From positions 124,001 to 188,000 of the forward strand of contig JAKMXF010000277.1 of NCBI GenBank assembly GCA_024704765.1: DNA of 64,000 nucleotides. Direction: 5' to 3'. The notes beneath the pieces are model-generated. The model searched no databases, was not told the DNA's origin, and worked only from the letters and a program-made list of their open reading frames with translations. The stretch comes from Oopsacas minuta. Its lineage: Eukaryota; Porifera; Hexactinellida; Lyssacinosida; Leucopsacidae. This document shows, in pieces, positions 12,717-35,345 of the stretch (position 1 is the stretch's first letter; each line of letters starts with the position of its first letter). The position numbers and the translations under genes are program-made.

Positions 12717-15700
12717 ACCGAAAGAAACTAAAATCAGGAATTTTCGCTTTTGGCACGTTTTCCAAATAAGGTGAAAAAGTCACGAACTCCATTAATTTCT
12801 ATAATTGTCTGAAGTTCTATACTTTCATTATTCGGTTAATTGAAGCATGGAGCACATTGCATTACTTTAATAAATATCACTTTGGGTACAATAAGACACC
12901 ATGATTGGATACGTAATAGAATTTTGCAGTATTCGGACAGGTTCTAATTAGTTTGGGCACATGTGTAACTAAATTTCTACTATAAATTGCGAAAATAACC
13001 AAAACAGACAATTAGGAATATTTACAAAGTGTCAGACCTCAATTTGTAAGAATTTATAAATCCACTATCAAACCATAATGTTAAACTTGCAAAACAATCG
13101 ACACATGACATGTAAATGCGTCTGCAATGTGTGCTGTTGTTGCATGGCTAATTGTATACAGAAATAATGATTACAAACATAATGGTAGAGTAATTATAAT
13201 TAATCTAGAACTATTTAGCAGAACAAATACACTAATTGTGGTTTATAAAAGCACACTTTGCTTGTTCTGCGCGACTTGTGATCGCTTTGTAATAGCTTTT
13301 CGCAGTTCCTCAAACGAATTCTGTACCATAAACAATGAAAACATCAAGTTTACTATATATGGAATTGTACTGCGCAGGAACACCTATTCTCGCACCATAT
13401 ATGTAACTTAGATTAAATTTGGCATAGTTCTGTTAGTCGATGTAACTATGAGATTAAGTTTCAACATCTTTACTGCTAAGATGCAAAACTATTCCTCACT
13501 TAAATGCTGTCATATCGGCAAATTTGATCCAGCTGGACATAAATATTACAATTTTTATTCCACAGTTCAGGCTGTCTAGCATACATATGTTCTCAAATTT
13601 GGCATAGTTTACAGTGTCTGAGAGTTTACTGTAATCGAACTATGTTAAAAAACATACACCCGAACTATATACTGAAAATTAAATTGAATTAAACTGAATT
13701 AAATTAGAATTGCATAAGCTAACATAGAATCCAATGATTCTCATTAACAAGTTAGAATTCACAAAATAAAGATTGCAGACAAAACATTATTGAATGATTT
13801 CTAACCGAAAAATATAGATTCATATCCACTATTTTACCACAAAGAATTATCCATGTTTATAATGCAATTTTGAGTGATGAACGTGCTATTTGTGACATAA
13901 AGAAATAATTCGGAAGTATAGATGTAACGAGACACCACATAATAAGTTTTGGTATTCTTAAGCAAATTATGGTGATGAATATTCACATTTTCATAGTTAC
14001 CCTTGATCTTTGAAGGATTATTGTGTTGGTGAAGTCTATTTTTTAGTTCTAGCGCTTTAACTTGAGCGCTTGGAATAGTTCACATTTAGATAGTAGAAAT
14101 AAGCAGACTGACAAAATTAACTTGAAAGTAGAGGGCCTTCATATTGGCTTAAAAGATATAATCTAAGCAGATTGTTGGTAAAAGCATATTGAATGAATAA
14201 TTTCTACGTATAAAACTAATGTTACAACACTATTACTGCAGTTGTTGAAATGACTAATACAATTAATTAATCACCTGGCTGATAGATATCTAATTATAAT
14301 AGATCATAGTTCTAGTGTCTAATCAATTTGAATAATTTCGCGTCTCTCATATTGTATATACATATAGTGCGCAGACGATTGCAAAGAAACATATGATAGA
14401 TGTATTCAACAGTTTCTTATGTATTACAATGAGAGTTCGAGGTTTAGCACAAAAATAGAGTAAACGTTTTTGTTGAAGACAAATTAGATTTGAATTGTTT
14501 CGGCGTTTTACCCATAGAACTTTATTGCGTCTATTGACTAACTAAACAAAATTCGGGCGAGACAATATATTTTAACAATAGAATAGGGAAAAGTTACATT
14601 GCTAATGACAGCTTCGATAATCATTAAATTTCCAGAATCAGTTAAAAATCTACTTGCTGAGTGATGCAAGAATTAAGTAGAGAAACGTCCACGACATTTG
14701 GTGTATGTTAAATATGCTCTAAACATAAACTCAGAGTCTAGCATCAAACCATATGCAATAGGAATTTAAGTACTAGTATAAACAACATTTCTAGTGTATA
14801 CGAGCTTTGTCTAGAATACTTCATGCCAGATTTATTGGCGCTCCGCTCTACAGCTGTACACTAATTAGCTCCTAATTGAACTAGTTAGTCACAATTAACA
14901 TTAGTGTCTTAATGATAGTATCAGTTAAACCCATTAAGTTAACTAGGAGAGGTAGGAGCTGTAGAGGTGGCCAGTCATGGATGTAATCATCTTACTCTGG
15001 TTATAGGCGATTGTAAAATGACACACGTTAAGAGAATAAGTGAACTCTAAATTGAGAAAAGAATAGAATATGTGACCTTCTATCATAGATATATAGATAT
15101 GTGTAAAATTTCGAATTTATAAAGTTTGGTATTAACTGATGTAATATAAAGCACTGGTGGTTGAGTAAGTAAATGTAACTTTACATAAAGATGAAAAGTA
15201 TAGGAGATGAAAACTATTGATAAATAATAATGTTGGTGCAGTCGTCTGTTTTACGATAAATTGCTTTCCCGGTGGAGGGAATTTCGGTCGACTGTTACAA
15301 TTCTGAATTCTTGCATAATGTATATTTCTTTAAATTGAGCGCGTTTACTGAATTGATTGATCTATAATTTATCTATTTAAGAGGTAACTGCTAATGGCGC
15401 TTAAATCAATTATCCTAGAAGGATGATAGAAACAAAATTTGTCAAAGTTATTTTCTATATTCGGCGGGATATTTCAAAGTAGAAAATAGGCAGCATTGCA
15501 GTAAAATTTCAATCAGAAAAATTTTAAAAGAAAATTCAAAACTACAAAAATAAAAGAAAAACGATAAAAGAAATTGGAAATTACAAAGAAGAAAATTAAC
15601 GAATATTAATTGACCAAAATTTGAACAATTATCGTTGAATTTTCTATAAGGAAATACGGCAAAGCTTCTTCTCATGATCACGACAAACAATCCGAGAAGA

Positions 15701-16901
15701 GGGCAACCTATCCACCAACGCTATACTGTAAAAAGTAGAATGAAAATCTAAGAAAAATTCATCACAAGAATTTGGTAGAAATATAAAAATATTCAAAAGA
15801 ATGGTAATAAAAATAGTAGAAAATTGTCGCAAAAAAAGATACTGGATTATTATATCAAAAGCGCGGACCTGGAAAAAAATGTAATTTTCTACTAAAGAAA
15901 AATTGTATACTCGCAAATTTTGTGGTCTCTAACTGATAGCTACCCATGCGGTTGTATACTTAAGTATATAAATACCTGATAAAATTGAGACAATTGAATT
16001 TCAATAATCAGGACCAACAGCACTGTACTCACAGAAAACTATCCAAAAATATCATTCTACAGGTTTGTTTCATAAATATTCCAATTTCTATACATTAAAA
16101 TGTGGTTATATTTGTTAAAAATATCTGAGAGGAATATATACTTTTCAAGCGCTGAATTACGAAAAATATCACCCCAAACTGGCTGATAATTAAACAAACA
16201 TCTAATTAAAATAACAAATTTTTTATCTTCAAAAAGTATTGGATTAAAAAAAGTTACATTTTGAAATAAACTTCATTTTGATCATCACACTTTATATAAT
16301 AAATAATTTGGGGTTATCATAATGGAAGTGGCACAACACATTCTCAGTTCGGTGATTATTTTACATGAACGTAGGCAATATGTAGGCAATATGCAAGCAT
16401 ACAAGTAAGACAAATGACCAAAATTAATTGCCTCTGACTTTGTGGATCTTTGTGTATTTTGGAAACACAAATTTCTCGAAACTTTACTTTAAATCCGAGC
16501 TGAAATAATAAATAAAATTCGAACACTATCCTAGACGTTGTGCAAAACACAAAAAGTATTTCAAATTATGACTTATTTTGAAGTTATATTGGAGAGACAG
16601 AATTAAATTTCCAATGTATCTGACCATAATTTTTCAAATTAATTATCGAGTTAGATCTAATCAAGTCATTTCCAATATGGTTAACAATATATAAATCTGT
16701 TGGCTTGAAAGTCATTTATTGGTTTCACGTATATCCAATCAACAAATTAAATATGTCACCACCAAATGTAATTAGTGGAACGAAAATGCAACTCGATAAG
16801 AATAAAAAAGAGGTTGTATTGGATAAACAGGTGTAATATGATGCCAGGGTAAATTTGAAATTCTATGTTTGGAGATAGTGTATTGAACATCTGAAAAAAT
16901 T

Positions 16902-17012
16902 CAATTAGAATACCAAAATATGTAGAGTAATATACATGTTGTTGTTGTATTTCCTGCTGAGAACAAATCAACAACATGTATATTACTCTACGTATTTTGG
17001 TAATTCTAATTG
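16902..17012. repeat. Near-perfect 111-bp hairpin
   Basis: The left arm begins CAATTAGAATACCAAAATAT and the right arm ends with its reverse complement. About 43 bp pair with only one mismatch and one extra base, around a loop of roughly 24 nt that contains TTTCCTGCTGAGAAC. It could be a foldback transposon or the template of a hairpin RNA. Nothing else in the window shares its sequence. Confidence 0.8.
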
Positions 17013-17216
17013 TACAATAATATTAATAGAATTCATCATATGGTAATACAAGCTTTCCTGGAGCAATTATGAGTAGTTTAGAGTTGAAATGCACTGAATA
17101 TTATGTCTATACTAATATTCTATTCCTTTGAATTAACAAAAAACATTTATACCATGCAATAAAGAAGAGATAGCTTACTTACTTAATTATTGTTAGAACA
17201 AATCGTATATAAATAC

Positions 17217-17366
17217 AATTAACTTCTGTTATGTTGAAGCTCAAGGTACAGCGATAATTACTTCGATATAATGGATGTAATTTATGTTACTTTGACGGTT
17301 CGGGACCACATTTGTACAATTTCAGGCTTCGATATATTCGTGTTCTATGTAACGGGAGTTGATTGT
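17217..17366. mobile_element. Short TIR element (family 1)
   Basis: The left end resembles 'AACTTCTGTTATGTTGAAGC', the right end is 'GTAACGGGAGTTGATTG', and the internal block is 'TTTGACGGTTCGGGACCA'. It matches copies at 37384, 37639, 47807, 54349, 57722, 58731 and 60689. It is non-coding, with ends of the type seen in Tc1/mariner-pogo derived MITEs. Confidence 0.7.
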
Positions 17367-19504
17367 ATTTCTAACTTCAGAAATTAATAGAACATGTCCA
17401 TAGGTAGATATGTGATGTGAAAAACAAGGCATTGACAATTCTCAAAAGTTTAACAAGGGTCAACTATAAATTGTAACTCTCACTTAAGTTTAGCCTATTA
17501 TTGAACATACTTGTTTTCCCAACTCAGCAGTGATTACTTTGTAAGTTAATTCAGTTCTGATTGTGCAAGAAACTCTTTGTATTACCATATAAGGAAACAC
17601 ATATTAATGGCCTCGAAGCAAATAAATTAGACTAAAGCTTTTAGCGGTAAAATTGATCTAATAATGTATTGTTTAGGCGCCTAAGTTATGAAATAATAGC
17701 AAATGCTATTGTGTAAATTATAAAAATAGATTCCCTGAGCGCCATATTCAGATAGCGCATTTATTCTGGGCGGGAACAAGAGTATGTAAACCAGACACTA
17801 TAAATACAAAATACCATATCCCCCAATGGTTAGAAAGAATACCTTACTATTTAAATTGAATTATCATTCTACAAGAATAATTTCTAAGTCATGAGTATCA
17901 TCACATGACATCGGTCCAGGAATTCTGATGTTGAGTCTATTCCCAATATTTCCAACTCCGGTTTCACATTACCCGTATATTATTATCAATACTTGAAAGA
18001 ACAAAATATACATTCAAATTGATGAATGAATATCTATGTAGATTGCATATTGTAATGTAAATAAATGTATTGCAATGATTAATGTATTTATCTTATCGGA
18101 TATGGTTCTCTTATTTCAAGTTATAATAAGAATTATCAAAGTAAGTGCGTAGCTCATAAAATAATGTTAAGATTTTATTCGTTTATATTTTTAGCAAAAT
18201 ATTGTGCTACAAAATTATAGCAACATATTTAGTGACGTAATCATGGGATTTGTAATATGTCGCTACGAACAAAATCCAACCATTTTTTGCTCAATACAAA
18301 TCCAGAATAGTTGTCTTTATCATGAATTAACAATATTGATATTCATTGGGGTATTCCTAATTAATTAAAACATGATTCTGTTGTTTAAGCGCGGTCAAAC
18401 AAATTTCTTCAGATGACAAAGGCAAGTTTTACTTCAAAGAAACTGCCAATTCCATGAATGTACGAACTTTCCATTTTTCATTACTTCTTATAAATGTGGT
18501 AATCTATTTTAAAGAAATTGGTATTCAAATTGGAAAGAATACACCATATAAGAAGATTGAGCAAACTCATTTTTTCATATATAGAATTTGCTGAACATTG
18601 AAACTTTTGCATAATTTCAAAAAATTTGTGTTTTGCTCGTATAATTTTCAAATTTACAAAAGTAGGAATATTCTAAGTAAATCTCTATGTATACTTACAG
18701 TTTTTATTGACAAAAGTTATGAAAATGGAGCAATAATAGGAATTATAGCAATTGGAGTATACAAACAAGTATTCTATTGTTGATTTTCTTAGAAAAACCC
18801 GTATTAGGCGTATAAGAAATAAATTCCCTTTCAAAACCATAAAATTGTAAAATTATAAATCCTTGCAACTGGCAAAAGTCTCTTTAGTAAATTTCTTAAA
18901 TAAAATGTAAATCTGTAAACTGGCTATAACATGATTCAGGAATAAATTCTAACACATGTGCATTCAAATATGAACTTTAGAATGGCCTAACAATTCTAGA
19001 AAGATTTTTTAGTATTCTTTGAAAGAAAATATACAAAAATGTAGAAACCGAATGTGAATGATGTGTTATAATTCATGATATATACATACAAGTGAAATAT
19101 GTATTAAATCAACTATTTCGAATTGAAAGTAACATACAAATGTCTCTTTGCTCTATAGATTGAACAGTATAAATACATTTGAATACTCCAGGAAGAAAAA
19201 GCAATATACAATTTGAAAAGACACTAATTTTTGGTTTTTAGATCATAACAAATGAGTTGTAAAGTTGAAACTATGCATATTCAGGTGAGATTATTCACCA
19301 ACAAATATCTAATTACAGTAATTCAAATGAATATTTATGCAAATATTAATATAAATTGGTGGAATTGTGATAATAAAATAACATTTCCTAAACGGAATAT
19401 ATTTGCTTAGACCTTTTTCTGAGCGATTATAATTCTCAATTTAAATGTCTTTGGAAAATAAGTTTACATTTGATAAGGTAAGGAGAAATTGATTTACAAT
19501 TGAT

Positions 19505-19580
19505 TTGGGCGGGAAACATCATTTACGCGCGGGGAAAATAAAACCCTGTTACCCGCGCTTAAAGTAAGCGCGTAAATTAG
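19505..19580. promoter_or_regulatory. GC-rich palindromic block before EGR
   Basis: In very AT-rich surroundings, this block about 100 bp before the EGR start codon contains TTTGGGCGGGAAAC (resembling an E2F-type or GC-box site), GCGCGGGG and ACCCGCGC. It also has an inverted pair TTTACGCGC and GCGCGTAAA. It is a plausible core promoter or proximal control element. A later 'TTTTTATAG' at about 19622-19630 might instead be an acceptor for a 5' UTR exon. Function is inferred from position and composition only. Confidence 0.4.
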
Positions 19581-19669
19581 GGATTACTGATTGAGTAATA
19601 ATTCTGGAATTTATATTGATATTTTTATAGAAACTCGCGGATCAACTACCAAGCTGTAGTGTACCTAAA

Positions 19670-30820
<11,151 letters not shown>

Positions 30821-32142
30821 AATTATTATTTAAATAAAGATTTGAATCCCTCAATAACAAGAATTTTACAGCGCTAGATCTCTTCGCAAAAATTTGCAAT
30901 TGTTAATACCTCATAAGTTTGGAAAAAATGCTTCAAATATCTCTATTGGAGGCATTCAAGATCACTTTTGAATAAATAAATACTTTTTTTCATTGTATAT
31001 TATCTATACGCAGTTTTTGTGTGATGCCTTGTATATAGTACATGTGTTACAATCCCATTTTAATTTATTGAATATTAAAGCTCAAAATGTATATTGTATA
31101 TATGATAATAATTCTAGCATATTGTGTACTTGCCAACCACAAGAAATCCAAGGAAATATTAGCGAATTTCAGTGTTTAATTCTCAAATAACTGCTTGGAA
31201 TTCAAAGAAATAAAATCAGTTAACTAACTTGAGCTTGGGGTTTACTTAACTTTTTGAATTCGCCAATTAGAAGGCAAATTCAGCGAACAAAATTTCATTT
31301 TTTCAGCACTATAAAGCCGATAAAATAACATTTCCTCCAACTCCTGAACTCGCTTACTTACGTAGTAAAATCACGCGTACGGAGAAACAATTTATACTTA
31401 CTATACTGATTTCTCAAAAACTAACATACACGCACTCATAGTTAATGTAATATGATATAAATAAAATCAATTTCTAATTGATCTAATTGTATATGTGTAG
31501 GAGTATGCTTCTGACTCAGATGCATAAATACTGAAGACTGAAGAAATTATCCAAAATGTGAATTATTGTTGTCTTCTCAAAATACGTTGATTGAAAATTC
31601 TCAAAATATTCAAAAGAGTGATGGCAATGTTTATAAGAACGGTAAGTATAATCGACGGGACGCTATCCGACTCTGATAGGAATTAACCTGTCGCGATCAG
31701 TGTCGCAAAGGGAAATTGAAATAATCCCAATCTTTTGAAACACAAAAATCTAAGCTTTGGTTTGAAAGACAAATAAGCATCTTGAAATATAATATACACT
31801 TGCTTTCCAACTTTCCTAATTTTGGCGGGATTCGCCGTCTTTCAGGACGTGTACTGAGGCTAATGTCCCGCCGAAACTTGCTGAAAACATTAATTACCCC
31901 GCGTTTTTTGTAACTTCCGTCCCGCTTTTTACTTCACTAAAGTGACAAGTAGACTCGGATTAACAATTAGAGTCAACGTTAGTCGGGTCAAAATGGCCTA
32001 GTCCCGATGTGACCCTATTTAGCCGAGTCCATTGTAAATCGATACTCATAAACTTCCTTCATATATCGTGCATATTCAGACGTCCTTAGAGAGGAGAGGA
32101 ATTAGAATACCTCAATACAGAGGCTGTGTATACAGCCTAGCA
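30821..32142. other. EGR 3' UTR and spacer before the caspase-like gene
   Basis: Contains the two EGR poly(A) signals near its start and no further recognisable gene. At about 31795-31960 there are GC-richer blocks (GGCGGGATTCGCC, GTCCCGCCGAAAC, GTCCCGCTTTTT) that resemble the ends of the family 6 element nested at 48451-48604. The stretch 32041-32142 is open in the frame of the next gene but has no ATG. An acceptor-like CATATTCAG at 32071-32079 could join a 5' non-coding exon. Confidence 0.45.
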
Positions 32143-33738
32143 ATGGATATCGGAGAAAGCTACAATATATATAGTCATTTCATTAATTCAATACAAACAC
32201 ATTTTCCAGAACACTTCAACGATATTCTTAAAATAATATCAATTCAAGTACCACCAAGTTCTTATGAAAGGAGAATCTTAACTTTGAATGTTCTCAATGA
32301 GTTAGAATTTCTTGGAGTTTACTCGATACTAGAAGCAAATTTCACTGGCTTGGATAAGATATTGCGTAACGCAGCTGGGAAAGAATGCAAAGATATAGCG
32401 GACACTTTTATGGATGATCTAGGAGAATTCTCAGATTGGGATTCTCCATTGAACTCGGGTACTTCGTCTGATGGTCAGATAAAGAAAATTGAATGTTACT
32501 ACTTACGAAATGAAAATAATGGAAGTCGGCGAATACATTCCGATGAAAAAATACTCGATTATAACGATTCGTGTGACTATAGGGATATCCTCAAAAATTG
32601 TGGTCTAGACGTCACTGAAAAAAACTCGCGACTTTTCTACCAGTTATGGGAAGATATAGACAATGAAAATGCTAAAACAACAAAAATATTCAAGTATCTC
32701 ATATTTATAATGATTGGCTACATTCCAACTGAAAGAGAATATATATTTATGATGAACGACACAAGACAAGGAAATACGAAACTCCTCACATTCGCCATAC
32801 TTGCCCATCTAGTTGATAAGCTGAATAAATGGTATTATGGTAAGAATATCATTGTAATTAACCTCACACAGCCTCTACCGAATAATTATCCTAAATACGA
32901 AGAAACGGTAATATCAAATGATGAAGTTTTTCCAGAAGGATTCGGGTATATACATATACATGCTGATAATAGTAAAGCAATGATAGAGGGTTTATTAAGC
33001 AAAGAGTTCACTGAAAAATGGGTGAAAAGCGACGATTATTTACGCACAATAAAACAAAATATACAAAACCTTCCAAATATTCAACTTATAACGTATCATA
33101 ACCCGTTCACCTCATCTTTGAAAATGGAAATGGATTCAGCAATATTCGTAGCTAATGTTCTGCGGCCGAAAAACATATTAATGTGCAAAATCAGAATTAA
33201 TGAAAAACAGACTGAAGTGGTCAGAAGGTTTTATAAACAAGATCTAGTGGAAGGGAATGATAAGCGAATTTTATCAAATATTACATATGAGAACGACCAT
33301 ATAAAATGTGTACCATTAGAAGAGCAAATAAAGGAAATCTGTCATAATAAAAACTACGAACTATTCGTGTTCGTTATAGCGTCAAAAGACCCGGTTGCAG
33401 GAACTTTTTACGATGAAATGGTGGACATTTGTTGTGAAAATATACCACAGCCAGCGAGAAACCAGCCAAAGATATTTCTTATCGATGCCGAAATGAAACA
33501 AGGACAAAAACATTCTCAACCAAAAGTACAACCGGAAACTTACCGAATGTGTTCATGTATCAAACATGAGCACTGGGAAGATTCAATAATATCCCATTTC
33601 CGAAAATTATTAGATGAAGACAAACATGGAAAATACGAATTGAAAAGACATTTGAAGACTGCACAGGGCATTGGGCTCAAGGATAAAATATACTTTGATG
33701 ACCAGTTGAATACTTGCATATATCTAGACTCTGTTTAG
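32143..33738 (+). CDS. Death-effector-like plus inactive caspase-homology protein (FLIP-like)
   Basis: A single uninterrupted frame of 531 aa from the first ATG at 32143, with AATAAA at 33821. Residues about 8-85 look like a six-helix death-effector domain, with 'FNDILKIIS', 'YERRILTLNVLNELEF' and 'EANFTGLDKILRNA'. A helical middle (about 155-260) might be a second such domain or a linker. Residues about 330-525 follow the caspase fold: 'EEQIKEIC', the strand 'YELFVFVIASKD', 'NQPKIFLIDAEMKQG', then p10-like 'HWEDSIISHFRKLL' and a final 'NTCIYL' strand. Where active caspases have SHG, this protein has A413-S414-K415. Where they have QAC(R/Q)G it has D448-A449-E450, so Cys and His are both absent. 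By analogy with c-FLIP it could regulate initiator-caspase assembly. Fold assignment is by eye and the function is inferred. Confidence 0.6.
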   Translation: MDIGESYNIYSHFINSIQTHFPEHFNDILKIISIQVPPSSYERRILTLNVLNELEFLGVYSILEANFTGLDKILRNAAGKECKDIADTFMDDLGEFSDWDSPLNSGTSSDGQIKKIECYYLRNENNGSRRIHSDEKILDYNDSCDYRDILKNCGLDVTEKNSRLFYQLWEDIDNENAKTTKIFKYLIFIMIGYIPTEREYIFMMNDTRQGNTKLLTFAILAHLVDKLNKWYYGKNIIVINLTQPLPNNYPKYEETVISNDEVFPEGFGYIHIHADNSKAMIEGLLSKEFTEKWVKSDDYLRTIKQNIQNLPNIQLITYHNPFTSSLKMEMDSAIFVANVLRPKNILMCKIRINEKQTEVVRRFYKQDLVEGNDKRILSNITYENDHIKCVPLEEQIKEICHNKNYELFVFVIASKDPVAGTFYDEMVDICCENIPQPARNQPKIFLIDAEMKQGQKHSQPKVQPETYRMCSCIKHEHWEDSIISHFRKLLDEDKHGKYELKRHLKTAQGIGLKDKIYFDDQLNTCIYLDSV

Positions 33739-34363
33739 TGGATAATCTAACAATTAGTGTATATTGATTGACAAATATGCAAATATTACTTATTATGTGT
33801 GGGTGTGTAATTTGTGTTATAATAAATACATTATTAAGGAGTAGGCAGTAGTGTAATTCCCATAGAGCAACGGTTCCCAACCTGGAGTCCATGGATTTGA
33901 CCCCTTGGTGGTCGAAGGACGACACCAGGAGTCCACAGGATCACAAAACATGTACAGTGAATGCAGGTCATAGGAACCCCCTTTGGGAGTAGCAATACAT
34001 GTTCTTACAGCCGGTATAAAATATACAGGAATATATGAGAACCGGTTTCCAAAGGATGATGTGTATATCCGGTGTTATAACCGGGATCCATGAGTGAAGA
34101 AGGTTGGGAACTGCTGCCATAGAGTAAAGAGGGCCTCAAAAATCTCTCAGCTCGTACTTAAATATTCGAGGGGACTGCAACAAGAACAAAATATGCATTA
34201 TCTACAAACCACATATTTGAAAAAAACAGTAACAATTTATAAGAAAAAATAATTCGATTGGATAAATATACAATGCAGTAAATCGCATAATTAAAATAAT
34301 AACCCCAAAGTCACAAAATGTGGAGATATAAATATCTGTTTCTAAATTGGAGAAAATTCAAAT
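33739..34363. other. Convergent spacer between caspase-like gene and OSBPL copy A
   Basis: This holds the 3' ends of two convergent genes. An AATAAA for the plus-strand gene is at 33821. The rest is mainly the hAT-like element at 33868-34116, with no coding sequence. Confidence 0.6.
33868..34116. mobile_element. hAT-like MITE with 8-bp target duplication, hosting a second element
   Basis: It is 249 bp with ends CAACGGTTCCCAACC and, inverted, CAGCAGTTCCCAACC. CCATAGAG is directly repeated at 33860-33867 and 34117-34124, an 8-bp target duplication as made by hAT transposases. The internal part from about 33954 to 34088 (CCGGTATAAAATATACAGG, GAGAACCGGTTTCCAAAGG, GTTATAACCGG) matches family 4 at 41190-41404, so one MITE has inserted in another. 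It has no coding capacity. Confidence 0.85.
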
Positions 34364-35294
34364 TTAATAAATATCAGGACATTTATGAAAATTCTGCTCC
34401 AAATATTTGTAATTAAATAGCCACTCCTCTTTCTTGGTAGCAGGATTTGGCACCAAATCAAACCACAACGGCGTCCATGTCTCACCCCTTGCTTCACGTA
34501 GCCTTCTGGCAGCTCGTTGCTTCTCTTCCAAACGATGTTTCTCTGCAGAAGCTCGCTCTAAATCTCCGTTTTCAAGGAATGAAATGTCAGGACGGAATCT
34601 TGCATCAGTTGGTGGTAAATTCATATTTTCACGTAATTCATTCAAAGCAATGGAAAACTGTGGCATATTGAAGTATTGTTCAGAATTTGGCAATCTATAA
34701 ATTGAAAATATGCGTAATATAAATGAACCTCAATAAACCAGGAAATTGGTAGAATGGAAAACGGGGTCCCTGTCACCACATTTGTGGAGGTGACACTGTA
34801 CCATGAATCGAGAGATGTAATTGACCCTTTTATAAAGTTCGTATAGAACAACTTACTTTGGAATTGCTTTACACAATAATTTAGAATCAGGGCCTTTACT
34901 CAGATTTGAATGAGCTTTGATCCTTTTATAGGTTTCAGGGGTACAGCTCCAAACCTCATTGTTCCAATTGCCATAAAGATTCCTTAATTCTTTACCGTTT
35001 TTATCAACGAGTACACCTTCTACTGCATGCAACTCACGGTTGTTGAACCAATTTTTCTTTTTGAAGTTCAAATTTAGCTTATGACCAGTAGTATGGTTTA
35101 CAAAGTGCATAACTCCGTGTCTTTCCAACCAAATATTTCCTAGATTGAATATAGCTTGAAGTAGCCTATAAGGGTCCACCCAAATCATGACAAATCTCAT
35201 CTTTGTAGGTTCGGCGAGACATAACACTCAACGAATGTCAAACGTCCCGCCAAAAACGGGGAAAATTCTAGATACGTAATTGAAAATTCACACA

Positions 35295-35345
<51 letters not shown>

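Larger units (their letters stand above)
7707..19669. other. 12-kb gene-free interval upstream of EGR
   Basis: No stretch here gives a chain of exons or a recognisable domain on either strand. Open frames such as 13127-13411 are short, isolated and of low complexity. I see no tRNA-like cloverleaf or rRNA. It does contain transposon remnants (9172-9340, 12629-12716, 17217-17366), a long hairpin (16902-17012) and a GC-rich block just before EGR (19505-19580). Its size and position next to a regulated transcription-factor gene suggest distal regulatory DNA or a 5' UTR intron of EGR. Confidence 0.5.

Noticed and set aside
13127-13411. 94-aa open frame in the gene-free interval
   Set aside because: Isolated, with no recognisable fold, no neighbouring exons and base composition like the surroundings.
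32068-32142. N-terminal extension of the caspase-like protein
   Set aside because: Open but without ATG, and it contains an acceptor-like CAG, so it is more likely 5' UTR.
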